Shown: positions 52,805 to 63,543 of the stretch, in pieces
Layout: the number at the start of each line of letters is the position of its first letter
How positions within the stretch are numbered: position 1 is the stretch's first letter
Assembly (NCBI GenBank): GCA_017521425.1
Contig: JAFXCQ010000012.1
Coordinates: forward strand, 109,390-173,389
Direction: 5' to 3'
DNA length: 64,000 nt
Source: Clostridia bacterium
Lineage (GTDB): Bacteria > Bacillota > Clostridia > Oscillospirales > Acutalibacteraceae
Translations under genes and position numbers: made by a program
Notes under the pieces: model-generated
Database searches by the model: none
Told to the model about the DNA's origin: nothing
The model's input: the letters and a program-made list of their open reading frames with translations, nothing else

Positions 52805-55800
52805 TCAAATTTTTATAAATTTTCCAATTTTAAAGGAGTAAATATAAGTTTCTTTAACAGGTATTTCAATACATTCTTCAAGTGCAGTTTTATAAACATC
52901 TAACTGACCTTTATAAATTGAAACAAGAATATCTTCGTCAGTAATTTTATCTGTCTTATAATCTATAAGAACTGCACCATCAGATTCTATAAACGCACAG
53001 TCAAATTTACCCTGAACAACTATTTTTTCATTTTTTAATTCTTTTGGTAATTCAGGATAAAACTCTCCCGCATTTTTAAGAACTGAAAATTCATATTCCT
53101 TGTAAACCTCATCGGATTTTAAAAGCCGTTTACCTATATCTTCGTTAAAGAATTTTTCGATATCCAATTTATCTATAACAGAAATTTCGTCTTCTGTCAA
53201 CTTAAATTCAGAAAGAAGTCTTGAAATTTCACCTTCAAAATTTACGTATGCATTTTTAAAATCACACAACTCAAGGAATTTATGAATAACTGTACCTCTC
53301 TTTGCACCTGTTGTTTTTTCCTCTATAAACTTCGGTTTTTTACTTGCAAAAAATTCACGTCTTGCTATATGCTTTTCAACCGAAGAAGCATTTATTTTAG
53401 CAAGAACTGTTGAAAGTTCATCGTAAGGGTAACCATACTCTGCTCTTTCTTTAATTTTTTCAAGCAAATCAAGATTTACTTCTGCCCTTTCCTCCGCTGC
53501 GTTCTCTGCATCTGTTTCGGCTAAAGAGGAAGCTGTTTCGATAAAAATCTTTAACGAAAAACTGTTGTCTAATTTTTCAGTAGTAGTCATTCCAAGATAT
53601 TCACGCAAAGGCTTTGCACTCTCGTGAAAAACTAATGCAGAGCAAATCCATTCGCTATAATTCTGGTATTTAAAAACAGAAAACGAATTGAAACTTCTTT
53701 TTCCTGCTTCATCGTAAACATATAATGGTGCAGAAATTCTTTCAAGAGACGTTTTTGTATTGATTGAACACATAAAAATAAGGTTTTCTTTTGCTCTGGT
53801 TAAAGCAACATAGAGAATTCGTAATTCCTCTGAAACCTCGCCTATTTTAAGTGCCTTATCATTTGCGAAAGAAGAAAGTGTATTATACTTTGTAAATTTT
53901 TTATCGTCACGAATTTTTAGACCAACACCAGCTTCACGCGAAACTAAAAGCGGCTCTTTTGTATCGAGAAAATTAAATGCCTTGCCACAATTCGCCAAAA
54001 TTACATAAGGAAATTCAAGACCTTTACTTTTGTGAATGGTCATTATTTTTACACCTGCTACTGTAGAAACGCTACTACCACTTAATGCCTCATTATCAAT
54101 TACAGAATCTAAATAACGAACATAGCTTGAGAGACCATAACGACCAGTACCACTGAAATTTTCTGCAGCCTTCAACACACTCTGAATAGAATTGTAACGT
54201 TCATCACTATTGTCTGTTGACATAAAAATCTCTGTTATTGCAGTATCGTCAATAAGAAGTTTTACAAAGTCATAAATCGGATAAGATGCCGCCATATTTC
54301 TGTAAAAATCAAGTTTACGTAAGAAAAACTTTGCTTTTTCGTTTCCTTCGGCATATTTAAGTACACAGGTATAAAAATCACTCTCTTTATTTATAAGTCT
54401 TATTTCTGCTAATTCATCACTTGTAAAACCAAATATTGGCGAAAGCATAACTGAAACAAGCGAAACATCTAAAAGAGGATTATTTATAGCTTTAATAAGT
54501 GATACAAGTAAAGAAATCTCTTTTGTATTAGGGTCAATTTCATCACCTTCAAAAACTGAAGGAATACCACATTCAGTAAGAGCCTCAGTATATACAGTCC
54601 GAACATTCTTTAAGCTTCTTGCAATAATGCAAAAATCATCATATTTTGCAGGACGAAGCCCGTTTTCACCTTTAACTAAAGCACCGCTATCGACAGTATT
54701 TTTGATATATTCTGCAATATGCTTAGCTTCTCTTTCAATACTTTCTTCAGAACTTAGCAAAGTCGAATCTAACACGTGAAGTTCAATATTTTCTTTTCCT
54801 GTTTCAGGATATTCTGCTCCACAATACAAATATTCATTTTCATCATATTTGATATCACCCATTTTTTTAGACATTATCTGAGCGAATATAAAATTGACGC
54901 ACTGTGTAACATCATTTCGGCTTCTGAAGTTTTTTTCAAGAATTATTTGTGTTGGTTTATCGAGTTTTCCATCAAAAATCGGCAAACGTTCCTTTAAATC
55001 CATAAACAAAGCAGGTGTAGCTCTACGGAAACGATATATGCTTTGCTTAACATCACCAACACAATAAAAATTCTTTTTATCTCTTGAAATCATTTCAAAA
55101 AGAATATTTTGTGCTTCATTTGTATCCTGATATTCATCAATAAGAATTTCTTTATATTTTTCTGTTAACTCTTTTGCTAAAGCTGTTTTTGAAACAGTAC
55201 CATCATCATTAAAAACAACTAACAAATCAATACATTTATGAAGAATATCATAAAAATCGTAAGAATTGAGTTCTTGTTTTCTTTCGATTAACTTTTCAGA
55301 AAACATATTTACCGCTTCACACAATTTTTTTACAACAGGATAAAGTATTTCACAGTCTTGCTTGTGCTCAGTAGATGTAGGAAGACCTTTTTCCAATAAT
55401 CCGTTAAGCTCTTCCTGACAGCCACCCATAACAGCATTTAATACTTTGTATAGCGGGTTACCTTTTGAGGGTGATCTGTATTTAACAATTGGATTTTCGC
55501 GCATATTGTTTACCAAATCATCCCATCGTCTGTCTTTTGAAGCTTCAATTAAACCATCAAGAATACTAATGTTTTTATCGGCTATATTTGTGTAATCATT
55601 TTCTTCATTAATCTCTTCTTTGAGTAGCTTCAACTGCCTCTTTATACTTTGTTGCCAATAATCGAGCATCATATCAAAATATGAATACATTTGTCCAGCA
55701 AATACAGTTTCGTTAATATCAAGCTCAGGATTAAAACTTTCAACTACTTCGTTCAACCATTTTTCCGGTGAAGGATAAGCTTCGGAAAAGAAGCAGAGTT

Positions 55801-56335
55801 TTAAAATAACCTTTTCTAATTGCTCATCGCTTCTTTCATTGGTAAAGAAATTTTTTAGTAATGAAAAAGCTTCATCTTCGTTCTTATAAAGCTCTTCTAA
55901 AACCTCTTCAACGCATTCTTTTTTTAGAACTTCCAAATCAGATTTTTCTATAATCTGAAAATCTGAAGAAATATTTGCCAAATTGAAATTTTCTCTTACA
56001 ACCTTTGCACAGAAAGAGTCCATTGTGCATATATCTGCGGTTGGCAATAAGTTAATTTGCTTTTTCAAAAAATGTTTTTTAGAAGGATTATCTTTCATTT
56101 CATCCTTCAAAGCTTTACCTATTCTTTCACGCATTTCAGCTGCCGCTGCTTTTGTAAAGGTAACAACGAGAATCTCTGTTGGCAAACAAGTATTTATTTC
56201 ATCTGAAAGAATATTTTTAACTCGTTCAGTTAAAACTGCAGTTTTACCTGAACCTGCCGCAGCAGAAACTAAAACCTGTTCACCACGGGCATCTATTGCA
56301 GTCTGTTGATTTTTAGTCCATTCTCTTTTACTCAT
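52805..56335 (-). CDS. addA: ATP-dependent helicase/nuclease subunit AddA
   Basis: A 1176-residue UvrD-like helicase with a C-terminal RecB-type nuclease, the working motor of AddAB in double-strand break repair. Walker A is SAAAGSGKTAVL, motif II ILIDEYQDTNEAQN, motif III CVGDVKQSIYRFR, and motif V/VI KIMTIHKSKGLEFP and LRILYVALTRAKE. The nuclease has GTVIHKFLEL and VLIDYKTDKI. ATG 56335 overlaps the addB stop and follows AAGGTGAT. AddAB with AddB matches the Firmicute recombination system. Confidence 0.97.
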   Translation of the reverse strand: MSKREWTKNQQTAIDARGEQVLVSAAAGSGKTAVLTERVKNILSDEINTCLPTEILVVTFTKAAAAEMRERIGKALKDEMKDNPSKKHFLKKQINLLPTADICTMDSFCAKVVRENFNLANISSDFQIIEKSDLEVLKKECVEEVLEELYKNEDEAFSLLKNFFTNERSDEQLEKVILKLCFFSEAYPSPEKWLNEVVESFNPELDINETVFAGQMYSYFDMMLDYWQQSIKRQLKLLKEEINEENDYTNIADKNISILDGLIEASKDRRWDDLVNNMRENPIVKYRSPSKGNPLYKVLNAVMGGCQEELNGLLEKGLPTSTEHKQDCEILYPVVKKLCEAVNMFSEKLIERKQELNSYDFYDILHKCIDLLVVFNDDGTVSKTALAKELTEKYKEILIDEYQDTNEAQNILFEMISRDKKNFYCVGDVKQSIYRFRRATPALFMDLKERLPIFDGKLDKPTQIILEKNFRSRNDVTQCVNFIFAQIMSKKMGDIKYDENEYLYCGAEYPETGKENIELHVLDSTLLSSEESIEREAKHIAEYIKNTVDSGALVKGENGLRPAKYDDFCIIARSLKNVRTVYTEALTECGIPSVFEGDEIDPNTKEISLLVSLIKAINNPLLDVSLVSVMLSPIFGFTSDELAEIRLINKESDFYTCVLKYAEGNEKAKFFLRKLDFYRNMAASYPIYDFVKLLIDDTAITEIFMSTDNSDERYNSIQSVLKAAENFSGTGRYGLSSYVRYLDSVIDNEALSGSSVSTVAGVKIMTIHKSKGLEFPYVILANCGKAFNFLDTKEPLLVSREAGVGLKIRDDKKFTKYNTLSSFANDKALKIGEVSEELRILYVALTRAKENLIFMCSINTKTSLERISAPLYVYDEAGKRSFNSFSVFKYQNYSEWICSALVFHESAKPLREYLGMTTTEKLDNSFSLKIFIETASSLAETDAENAAEERAEVNLDLLEKIKERAEYGYPYDELSTVLAKINASSVEKHIARREFFASKKPKFIEEKTTGAKRGTVIHKFLELCDFKNAYVNFEGEISRLLSEFKLTEDEISVIDKLDIEKFFNEDIGKRLLKSDEVYKEYEFSVLKNAGEFYPELPKELKNEKIVVQGKFDCAFIESDGAVLIDYKTDKITDEDILVSIYKGQLDVYKTALEECIEIPVKETYIYSFKIGKFIKI

Positions 56336-59300
56336 TGTCATCACCTTCTAACATTTTTAATGCAGGGCCATGCTTCAAGCTTGTAATTCTTACAAAATCA
56401 TCACCATCTTCATACCCACAAACAGAACGATATTCACAGTAGGTACAAGGCAATTTTTTTGCCTCTCCTGTTGGTAAAACATCAAATTTACCACTATGAA
56501 GAGTCTCGCCCATTCCAATAATTTTACCATCTATAAGCTCAGAAAGCTTATCAAAGTGCTTTTGTGAATATATATTACCTGAAGCCGCTCCTTTTTTGGT
56601 GTAGGATACCGGAAGATAGTCTGGGAAAATATCACCACCCATTGCATTGATAACAACAGGGCTGTCAAGCACCATACCAGAAAGCTTGCCGCTGACACGC
56701 TTTTGAGCTTGTACATTTTCAGCACTCGGATCACGCAAACTTAAATATTTATCCAAACCAATTCTTGATGGTAAATAAAGAACACCTGCAGGGACAGTTT
56801 CACCATAATAGTCTTTACCGTTTTTGGTAATTGCCATTAAATATAAAACCATCTGAAGATTTATACCATCAAATAAGTTTGATAGCTTAAATTCTTTTTC
56901 TCCGCTTTTATAATCTATAACTCTTAAGTATTTAATACCATCCTTTTCAAATAAATCAACACGGTCAACAGAGCCTGTAATGGAAATTTTATTACCATCA
57001 GACAAGGGTAAAGTATATTTTGGTATTTTGTCACCAATTGAAAGTTCAAAATCTACAGGATTAAAAGCAATTGCAGAAAACTCATTTTTTAGTCTTTCAA
57101 AAATCAGCATCAAAGTATCAATCATTCTGTTGTATAGGTACATAAATCTATTCGATTTATCTTCAAAGCCACCCATCTTTTTCTCAAGATAGTCTTTAAG
57201 ATACTCCGAAATAAAATTTCTTAATTCTTCTTCAGGAATCTTTAAGAACTCACCGTCTTTATAAGTCTTTAAAACCTCTTCTAAGACACCGTGAATTATA
57301 ATACCACTATCTGTTGGCTTTAATTCTGCTGGCTTTAAAGCTTCAATACGAAGCCCATAACGGCACAAGAAAGAAAACGAACATTTATAGAAGCTTTCTA
57401 ATTTACTTGCTGAAACACCAATGTTTTCACCAAACAAACGCTTTGAATTTTCAGGATTTTTAAATTCACCTTTTTTACCATTTTTAGCATAACTGATGCT
57501 ATCTAATCTCCCCCTATACTGTGGTTTGTTTCTGAAATACTCATAAAGTGTTTGTCTTAACACTGTATTTTCGTTATACATTTTAGCAAGTGTAAAGAAA
57601 GCAGAAAATTCACTTTCAATTTTTTCGGAGTCTGGTATTTCATCTGATGAAATTACTTTCACCTGAGGTAAAAATTCTATAATCTGCTCTATAATTTCTG
57701 ATGGGCCATTAGTTGCGCTATCTTCAGAAATTTCACGATATGACAAATAAAGCTCTTCGCTTGGTGCAGTAAGCATACAATAAGCAATAAATTTCTCTTC
57801 GTCGATTGTTTCTTCTAATGGTGGGCGAATCTCTAAATCAAGCGAGGTTAAAACTCTTCTGTCTGCATCTGACAAAAGACCTCCAACAGTTGAAACACGT
57901 GGAAATTCGTTTTTGTTAACGCCCATTAAAAATACAACTTTAATATTTTCTGTTCTTATTCTGTCGGCACTACCAATTTTAACCTCATCAAGCCCCTGAG
58001 GAATTTCGCCTATATCTTTTGAAAAAACAAGAATAGAAAATAACTCAAACCAACGCTTTAAAGTATAATATTTATCTTTTGTTATTTCTGCAATTGTATC
58101 TAAAATTTCAATTAAAGCATCCCATGAATTTTCTTTCTGTAATGCTTCTACTGGTAAACCATCTTCATTTAATGTACAGGACAAATTATAAAGATTGTCA
58201 TCAACCTTTGTATCAATAAGGAATTTATAAACTAACTTTGAAATCTCTACCCCAGATACACCATCACAATCTTTCTTTAACTTAAATAATGGTAAAATCG
58301 CTTTTTTTCTGATATTATTAAGTTTTTCTATTTGTAATTTTGCATTATCGTCTATTTCTTTACCAAATCCATCAGGGTGCATCGTAAAATCATTAAGCCA
58401 GGCATTACCGGTTATATTCCAGATTAAAACATATTTTTCGAGCTCGGCAACATCACTAAACAAAATACCAGAAAGACCTGTCTTTAAATATCGCATTACA
58501 TTTTCTGTTTTAAAACCATCAGAAATACATTCTAATGCGGAAGTGATATGAATAAAGAGTGTTTCAAATGAAAGCGGACGACGACAATCTTCAAAAACTG
58601 GCACACCATATCTTTTTAAAACATCACACATTACCCTTTTGTATTTGTCCTCAGAACGTTCAACAACCGCGATATCTCTACAACGATATTTACCGCTTCT
58701 TACAAGCTTTTTAATTTCGAGCGCTACAGTATTACATTCATCTGTAATATCTCTACATTTTAATATCGTTACACCATCAGTTTCGTTCTCTTTTATTTCT
58801 ATTTCATCACAATATATATTTTTCTCAATGTGAGAAATACTTGTTTTTACATTACTTTTATTTCTTTCGAGTTTTTCAACTTTAACCTCTATGCCGCGGC
58901 TTGCCGCTTCGCGTCTGATTCTCTCCTCAACCTTTTTAATATAATTAAATGGTGAATCATCCTTGCTATAATTATCAGTACAAAAAGTAATATACACATC
59001 CTTTGCCTGACTTAAAGCAATGCCCACGCAAATAAGTTCCTGAGCAGAAAATGTTTTAAATGAATCAAGAAAAATAATTTTATTTTTAAAATATCCAGTT
59101 TCTTCTGCAAATTCATTAAAAAATTTCAAGCATTCAGTATCATCGAAATAACTTCTATGTAAAAGTGCATTATATGCTTCAATTATTAAATTTATTTCGT
59201 TAAGCTTATCCTTTAAAAGGCAAGGTTTCATATTTTCAACAATAGTCTCAATTTCATCACTACTTATTGCACAGGATTCAAGTTCTTTGTTCAAATCAAT

Positions 59301-59660
59301 AAATGACTGAAGCCCTGACACATTGTGGCGGACCTTTGAAAATACTTTTAAATTATCTTGAAGCGAAGACAAGGCTTCGCTCATATAAGCCATTCTTACA
59401 CCATCATCAGCAAACATTTTGCCTTGTAAAATTTTGGCATCAAGATTATAAGTCGCAAGTCTCGGAAAACTAAAAACATCAACCTTTTTCATATTTTTAG
59501 CACCAAGTAAAGAAAGCAGCGACCTTTCATTTTCAAATGAAAACTGGTCAGGTACTAAAAGAAGAGGTTTATTTTCACCAGCTTCTATAATTCCTTTAAT
59601 TTTTTCTCTTACCCAGGCAGTTTTACCGCTACCCGCTCTACCTTTAATTAAATAAAGCAT
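56328..59660 (-). CDS. addB: ATP-dependent nuclease subunit AddB
   Basis: A 1110-residue subunit. It starts MLYLIKGRAGSGKTAWV with a nucleotide-binding loop. The C-terminal RecB-type nuclease has LRVIDYKSGEKEFKLS. Four cysteines for the [4Fe-4S] cluster are visible: one in SFYKCSFSF and three in LPCTYCEYRSVCGYE. In Bacillus AddB reads the Chi site; the cluster holds the nuclease domain together. It is the first gene of addB-addA, overlapping addA by eight bases. Confidence 0.97.
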   Translation of the reverse strand: MLYLIKGRAGSGKTAWVREKIKGIIEAGENKPLLLVPDQFSFENERSLLSLLGAKNMKKVDVFSFPRLATYNLDAKILQGKMFADDGVRMAYMSEALSSLQDNLKVFSKVRHNVSGLQSFIDLNKELESCAISSDEIETIVENMKPCLLKDKLNEINLIIEAYNALLHRSYFDDTECLKFFNEFAEETGYFKNKIIFLDSFKTFSAQELICVGIALSQAKDVYITFCTDNYSKDDSPFNYIKKVEERIRREAASRGIEVKVEKLERNKSNVKTSISHIEKNIYCDEIEIKENETDGVTILKCRDITDECNTVALEIKKLVRSGKYRCRDIAVVERSEDKYKRVMCDVLKRYGVPVFEDCRRPLSFETLFIHITSALECISDGFKTENVMRYLKTGLSGILFSDVAELEKYVLIWNITGNAWLNDFTMHPDGFGKEIDDNAKLQIEKLNNIRKKAILPLFKLKKDCDGVSGVEISKLVYKFLIDTKVDDNLYNLSCTLNEDGLPVEALQKENSWDALIEILDTIAEITKDKYYTLKRWFELFSILVFSKDIGEIPQGLDEVKIGSADRIRTENIKVVFLMGVNKNEFPRVSTVGGLLSDADRRVLTSLDLEIRPPLEETIDEEKFIAYCMLTAPSEELYLSYREISEDSATNGPSEIIEQIIEFLPQVKVISSDEIPDSEKIESEFSAFFTLAKMYNENTVLRQTLYEYFRNKPQYRGRLDSISYAKNGKKGEFKNPENSKRLFGENIGVSASKLESFYKCSFSFLCRYGLRIEALKPAELKPTDSGIIIHGVLEEVLKTYKDGEFLKIPEEELRNFISEYLKDYLEKKMGGFEDKSNRFMYLYNRMIDTLMLIFERLKNEFSAIAFNPVDFELSIGDKIPKYTLPLSDGNKISITGSVDRVDLFEKDGIKYLRVIDYKSGEKEFKLSNLFDGINLQMVLYLMAITKNGKDYYGETVPAGVLYLPSRIGLDKYLSLRDPSAENVQAQKRVSGKLSGMVLDSPVVINAMGGDIFPDYLPVSYTKKGAASGNIYSQKHFDKLSELIDGKIIGMGETLHSGKFDVLPTGEAKKLPCTYCEYRSVCGYEDGDDFVRITSLKHGPALKMLEGDDNE

Positions 59661-59871
59661 ACGACACCCCTTTTAAAAACTTTATTTATTATAACATATA
59701 TAACAAAAAAATGAAACATTATCAGCTTACAAATTTATAATAACACACTAAATGTACCAAAAATGGAACTTTTTAACATTTTTGTATAATCAATCGTCAG
59801 AAAATCAAGAATAAGAAAAAAATTTCAGCAAATAATAAGTTTACCGAATAGGTTAAAAAGGAGTTGATATT

Positions 59872-60090
59872 ATGTTAGACAGAATCGCTTTAATTCTTGT
59901 AACTATCGGTGCTCTTAACTGGGGTGCAGTGGGATTTTTTAAATTCGATTTAGTTGCTTGGTTATTCGGTGGACAAGCGGCTATTATTTCAAGAATAGTT
60001 TATGTTCTCGTAGCACTTGCAGGTATCTGGTGTATTTCTTTTCTCTTCAGAGAGCACAACGATGTACTTGAACCATCAACTATGGAATAA
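59872..60090 (+). CDS. DUF378 small membrane protein
   Basis: A 72-residue protein with two helices: RIALILVTIGALNWGAVGFF and IVYVLVALAGIWCISFLF. This is the DUF378 (YuzA) pattern with the NWG turn. Function unknown. GGAG precedes ATG 59872. It is flanked by addB (divergent) and greA (convergent). Confidence 0.92.
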   Translation: MLDRIALILVTIGALNWGAVGFFKFDLVAWLFGGQAAIISRIVYVLVALAGIWCISFLFREHNDVLEPSTME

Positions 60091-60091
60091 A

Positions 60092-60125
60092 AAAATCGGT
60101 TTAGGTAAAAACCTAAACCGATTTT
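60092..60125. terminator. Bidirectional terminator
   Basis: Perfect arms AAAATCGGTTTAGGT and ACCTAAACCGATTTT between DUF378 and greA. Confidence 0.92.
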
Positions 60126-60131
60126 GCTTTA

Positions 60132-60605
60132 TTAAACAGAAATTTTAACAATTTTGTATGTCATTTCGCCTCTTGGTGCTTCAACAACTACCTTGTCGCC
60201 AACCTTATGACCCATAAGAGCTTTACCAACTGGTGATTCATCTGAAATTTTACCTTCAGCTGGGTTTGCCTGAGCAAATCCTGTAATCTGGAACACTCTT
60301 TCTTGTGCACCACGAGTTGTTTCTTTAATAGTAACAACAGAACCGATGTGAATAGTTTCTGTGCTATTGTCTTCTTCCATAATTTTTGCTCTTGAAATCA
60401 TTGTTTCGAGTTCTTGAATTTCTGCTTCAAGTTTACCTTGTTCAGATTTTGCTTCATCATATTCAGCATTTTCTGAAAGGTCACCAAAAGAAAGAGCAAC
60501 TTTGATTTTTTCAGCAGTTTCTTTTCTGCCTACTGATTTAAGATAATCAAGCTTCTCCTGAAGTTCTTTAAGCCCTTCGTGAGTTAAAATAACATCTTGT
60601 GCCAT
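60132..60605 (-). CDS. greA: Transcription elongation factor GreA
   Basis: A 157-residue factor that helps RNA polymerase cut backtracked RNA. The N-terminal coiled coil (1-75) has the tip acidic pair in FGDLSENAEYDEAKSEQ. The C-terminal FKBP-like domain has ISDESPVGKALMGHKVGD. Standard length and sequence. Confidence 0.98.
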   Translation of the reverse strand: MAQDVILTHEGLKELQEKLDYLKSVGRKETAEKIKVALSFGDLSENAEYDEAKSEQGKLEAEIQELETMISRAKIMEEDNSTETIHIGSVVTIKETTRGAQERVFQITGFAQANPAEGKISDESPVGKALMGHKVGDKVVVEAPRGEMTYKIVKISV

Positions 60606-60706
60606 TAAAAAACATCCTCTCGAGTATATTATTAAAATAGGTATTCGCTAATCAATAGATTGTATTATATAAAACCAAATTAAAAATGTCAAGTAAAACA
60701 AGTAAA

Positions 60707-61279
60707 TTATTCAATAACAATCGGGAAATCAGACTGAAAAACAACTTCATCGTTGTCAGAGCAGATAACAATAATTTTGAGTTTTTGACCTTCTACTGTA
60801 TAAATCTGATAAGCCATTGCCTGTGAAATAATTTTTAAAACAGTATCATCAAATATAGAAATTGAACCCTCTGGTAATTTTTCACGGTCTGCTATAACCT
60901 TTATATTACGAAAATCTTCATTATATTCAATTTCAGTTACATAATTTTCTGAGTTTTTCTTAATTTCATCAAAACCGTTTAAAACTTCTTTAGATTTAAC
61001 ATCCTTAAGCTTTTTATATGCATCTTCTGTCATTTGAAGTGTATATTCATTTGTTTCTGTATTTTTAGTGTGAAATATACCCTCGATACTATCAAGTGCT
61101 TCATAAAATTCAATTTCAGAAAAATCTTCAGCGAATGTATCACCAGAAATTTTTATAATAACATTTGATGAGATTTGTTTAGTTGTGCTTTCAGTTTCTT
61201 TTGAAGGTGTTTTATTACAACCTGCAAAAATAACAAAAGTCATTGAAAGCACTAAAAACAATGCTAAAATCTTTTTCAT
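60707..61279 (-). CDS. Lipoprotein of unknown function
   Basis: A 190-residue lipoprotein: MKKILALFLVLSMTFV with lipobox IFAGC. The mature part is acidic with short beta strands; no family recognised. It lies nine bases after the nucleotidyltransferase gene, which suggests co-expression. Confidence 0.82.
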   Translation of the reverse strand: MKKILALFLVLSMTFVIFAGCNKTPSKETESTTKQISSNVIIKISGDTFAEDFSEIEFYEALDSIEGIFHTKNTETNEYTLQMTEDAYKKLKDVKSKEVLNGFDEIKKNSENYVTEIEYNEDFRNIKVIADREKLPEGSISIFDDTVLKIISQAMAYQIYTVEGQKLKIIVICSDNDEVVFQSDFPIVIE

Positions 61280-61288
61280 ACAAGCTCC

Positions 61289-62209
61289 TTATTTCCAGAG
61301 AGTTTCAGGATAAACACCATTTTTTATAAGTTCGTTTACTGATTCTACAACACCGGGTTTATCTTCTTTATAAGTAACACCAAACCACTTTGCAGTAGTT
61401 TCTAAAACTTTAACTGTACATTTATTTTCTGCCAACATATCTTTAACTATGAATGGTAAATAAAATTCAGCTTTGAGCGGATTGTTTACCAAAGCATCAT
61501 CAAGAAAGGCTTTGAAATACTTTTCAATTTCGTCAAGAAAGCTTGCAGGGAAACACCAACAATTCATTGAAACATTAACCTCTTCAGGAAGCTCTACCCA
61601 ATTTTCTTCATCTTCTGTAAAATAAATTTTACCATCTTCTTTTCTGATTATTTTTGTTCTTTCTACAATATCAGTCAAGAAGTTTTCTTTGTTAACAGAA
61701 CAAATACCGCGTGAAACTGTACCATTTTCTGTTAAAGTGTTATTAAGCTTATATGCAGCCATTGCATAATTTGCAGGTGTAGCATTAAAATCAGCATTTT
61801 CAATCCATTCTGAAATAACACTAAAAGCATCTCTGCCATAAAAATCGTCTGCATTTATAACCATAAATGGTTCATTTACAACACCTTTACAAGAGTAAAT
61901 TGCGTGACCTGTACCCCAAGGTTTAACTCTGTCTTCAGGTGCTTTATAAGTGTCAGGTAAATTATTAACATCCTGAAAAACATATTCAACATTAACAAGC
62001 TTTGAAATTTTATCGCCTACAACTTCCTTAAAAATCTGCTCATTTTCTTTTTTAATAATGAATACTACTTTATTAAACCCTGCTTTTATTGCATCGTAAA
62101 TAGAGTAATCAATAATTATTGAATTATCAGGACCAACAGGCTCCATTTGTTTTAAACCACCAAAACGGCTACCCATACCTGCCGCCATAATTACGAGTGT
62201 TTTATCCAT
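61289..62209 (-). CDS. Sugar nucleotidyltransferase family protein
   Basis: A 306-residue protein with the signature AAGMGSRFGGLKQMEPVG, KPWGTGHAIYSCKG and VINADDFYGRDAF with the metal Asp pair. It belongs to the NTP-transferase group that includes GalU-type enzymes, but the sugar is unknown. A Trp/Tyr-rich C-terminus (ETTAKWFGVTYKEDKPGVV) is typical for a clostridial subgroup. Confidence 0.88.
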   Translation of the reverse strand: MDKTLVIMAAGMGSRFGGLKQMEPVGPDNSIIIDYSIYDAIKAGFNKVVFIIKKENEQIFKEVVGDKISKLVNVEYVFQDVNNLPDTYKAPEDRVKPWGTGHAIYSCKGVVNEPFMVINADDFYGRDAFSVISEWIENADFNATPANYAMAAYKLNNTLTENGTVSRGICSVNKENFLTDIVERTKIIRKEDGKIYFTEDEENWVELPEEVNVSMNCWCFPASFLDEIEKYFKAFLDDALVNNPLKAEFYLPFIVKDMLAENKCTVKVLETTAKWFGVTYKEDKPGVVESVNELIKNGVYPETLWK

Positions 62210-62281
62210 TATCGTAACCCCTCTTTAAATTATTATTTAAAATAATATACCATATTTTAACTTTTTTATCAACTAAATTTA

Positions 62282-62309
62282 TTGACAATATTTTAATTTC
62301 AAATATAAT
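62282..62309 (+). promoter_or_regulatory. Promoter of the CDF transporter gene
   Basis: TTGACA, 16-base spacer, TATAAT. Confidence 0.75.
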
Positions 62310-62345
62310 ACTTATTAACAAAATTATTTTATAAAAGGTGCTTTT

Positions 62346-63521
62346 ATGACTAAACTTTTAATTAAACTTTTTATTAAGGATGCTGACATAAACTCACAAA
62401 GAGGCAGAGAACTTTACGGCAGACTTGCAGGTGCAGTAGGAATTATATGCAATTTACTTTTAAGTGTTATGAAGCTTATCATAGGTTCAATTTCAAATAG
62501 TGTTTCTATTACTGCGGATGCTACAAATAATATTGCTGACGCAGGTTCCTCAATTGTTACACTTGTAGGTTTCAGACTTTCAGGTAAACCTGCCGACAAA
62601 GACCACCCTTATGGTCACGCAAGAATTGAGTATATTTCAAGTCTTATTATTTCATTTTTAATTTTACTTATTGGCTGTTCTATATTTAAAGAATCAGTCA
62701 CCAAAATTTTCAAACCTGAAGAAAGTCTTTTTAATGTTGCTACTGTTGTTGTGCTTGTTGCTTCAATCATTGTAAAGCTCTGGCTTTCAATATTCAATAA
62801 ATTTTTAGGCAAACAGATTAATTCAAAAGCACTTGAAGCAACTGCAATTGATTCAAGAAATGATGTTATTACAACTACTGCAGTTCTTATTGCAAGTACA
62901 ATTTCTCACTTTACAGGTTTTAACCTTGACGGTTATATGGGTCTTGTTGTTTCCGTATTTATTTTTATTTCGGGAATAAATCTCGTAAAAGAAACCTTAG
63001 ACCCACTTTTAGGTCAACCACCTACAAAAGAAATGTTCCAGACTATTGAACAGAAGATATTATCTTACGACAATGTTTTAGGTGTTCACGACCTTATGGT
63101 ACATAGTTATGGACCCAACACATATTTTGCTTCTGCACATATTGAAATGGATGCTAAAATAGATGTTTTGGTATGCCACGACATAATGGACCAGATTGAA
63201 AGAGATTTTAAAAGTGAATTAAACATTCATCTTGTAGTACATTTAGACCCGACAATTCTTGATTCACCTGAAATTAACGAATTAAAAGAAATGGTTAATG
63301 ATATCATTTGTGAAATCGACAGAGAACTGACTTTCCACGATTTCAGAGTTGTCATTGGTGAAGAAAACAAAAATGTTTTATTTGATGTTGTTGTACCACC
63401 TGAATATAAGTATTCTGATGAAGAATTAGAAAAAATTATTACCAATAAAATTACTGAAGTGAGTAATGGTAAAATATTTACAGTTTTGGTTGTTGACCAT
63501 AGTTATGGGGTCCTTGAATAA
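62346..63521 (+). CDS. Cation diffusion facilitator, manganese-type
   Basis: A 391-residue metal/proton antiporter with six membrane helices (about 28-215) and a cytoplasmic metallochaperone-like domain (about 220-310), plus an extra C-terminal domain. The metal-site residues read ADATNNIAD (N-x3-D, not H-x3-D) and DSRND (D-x3-D), the pattern of Mn(II) exporters such as MntE. HPYGHARIEYISSL is conserved. With mntP nearby, the window has two likely Mn efflux systems. Confidence 0.92.
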   Translation: MTKLLIKLFIKDADINSQRGRELYGRLAGAVGIICNLLLSVMKLIIGSISNSVSITADATNNIADAGSSIVTLVGFRLSGKPADKDHPYGHARIEYISSLIISFLILLIGCSIFKESVTKIFKPEESLFNVATVVVLVASIIVKLWLSIFNKFLGKQINSKALEATAIDSRNDVITTTAVLIASTISHFTGFNLDGYMGLVVSVFIFISGINLVKETLDPLLGQPPTKEMFQTIEQKILSYDNVLGVHDLMVHSYGPNTYFASAHIEMDAKIDVLVCHDIMDQIERDFKSELNIHLVVHLDPTILDSPEINELKEMVNDIICEIDRELTFHDFRVVIGEENKNVLFDVVVPPEYKYSDEELEKIITNKITEVSNGKIFTVLVVDHSYGVLE

Positions 63522-63543
63522 AACTTAGTTTGCTTTACGGCAA

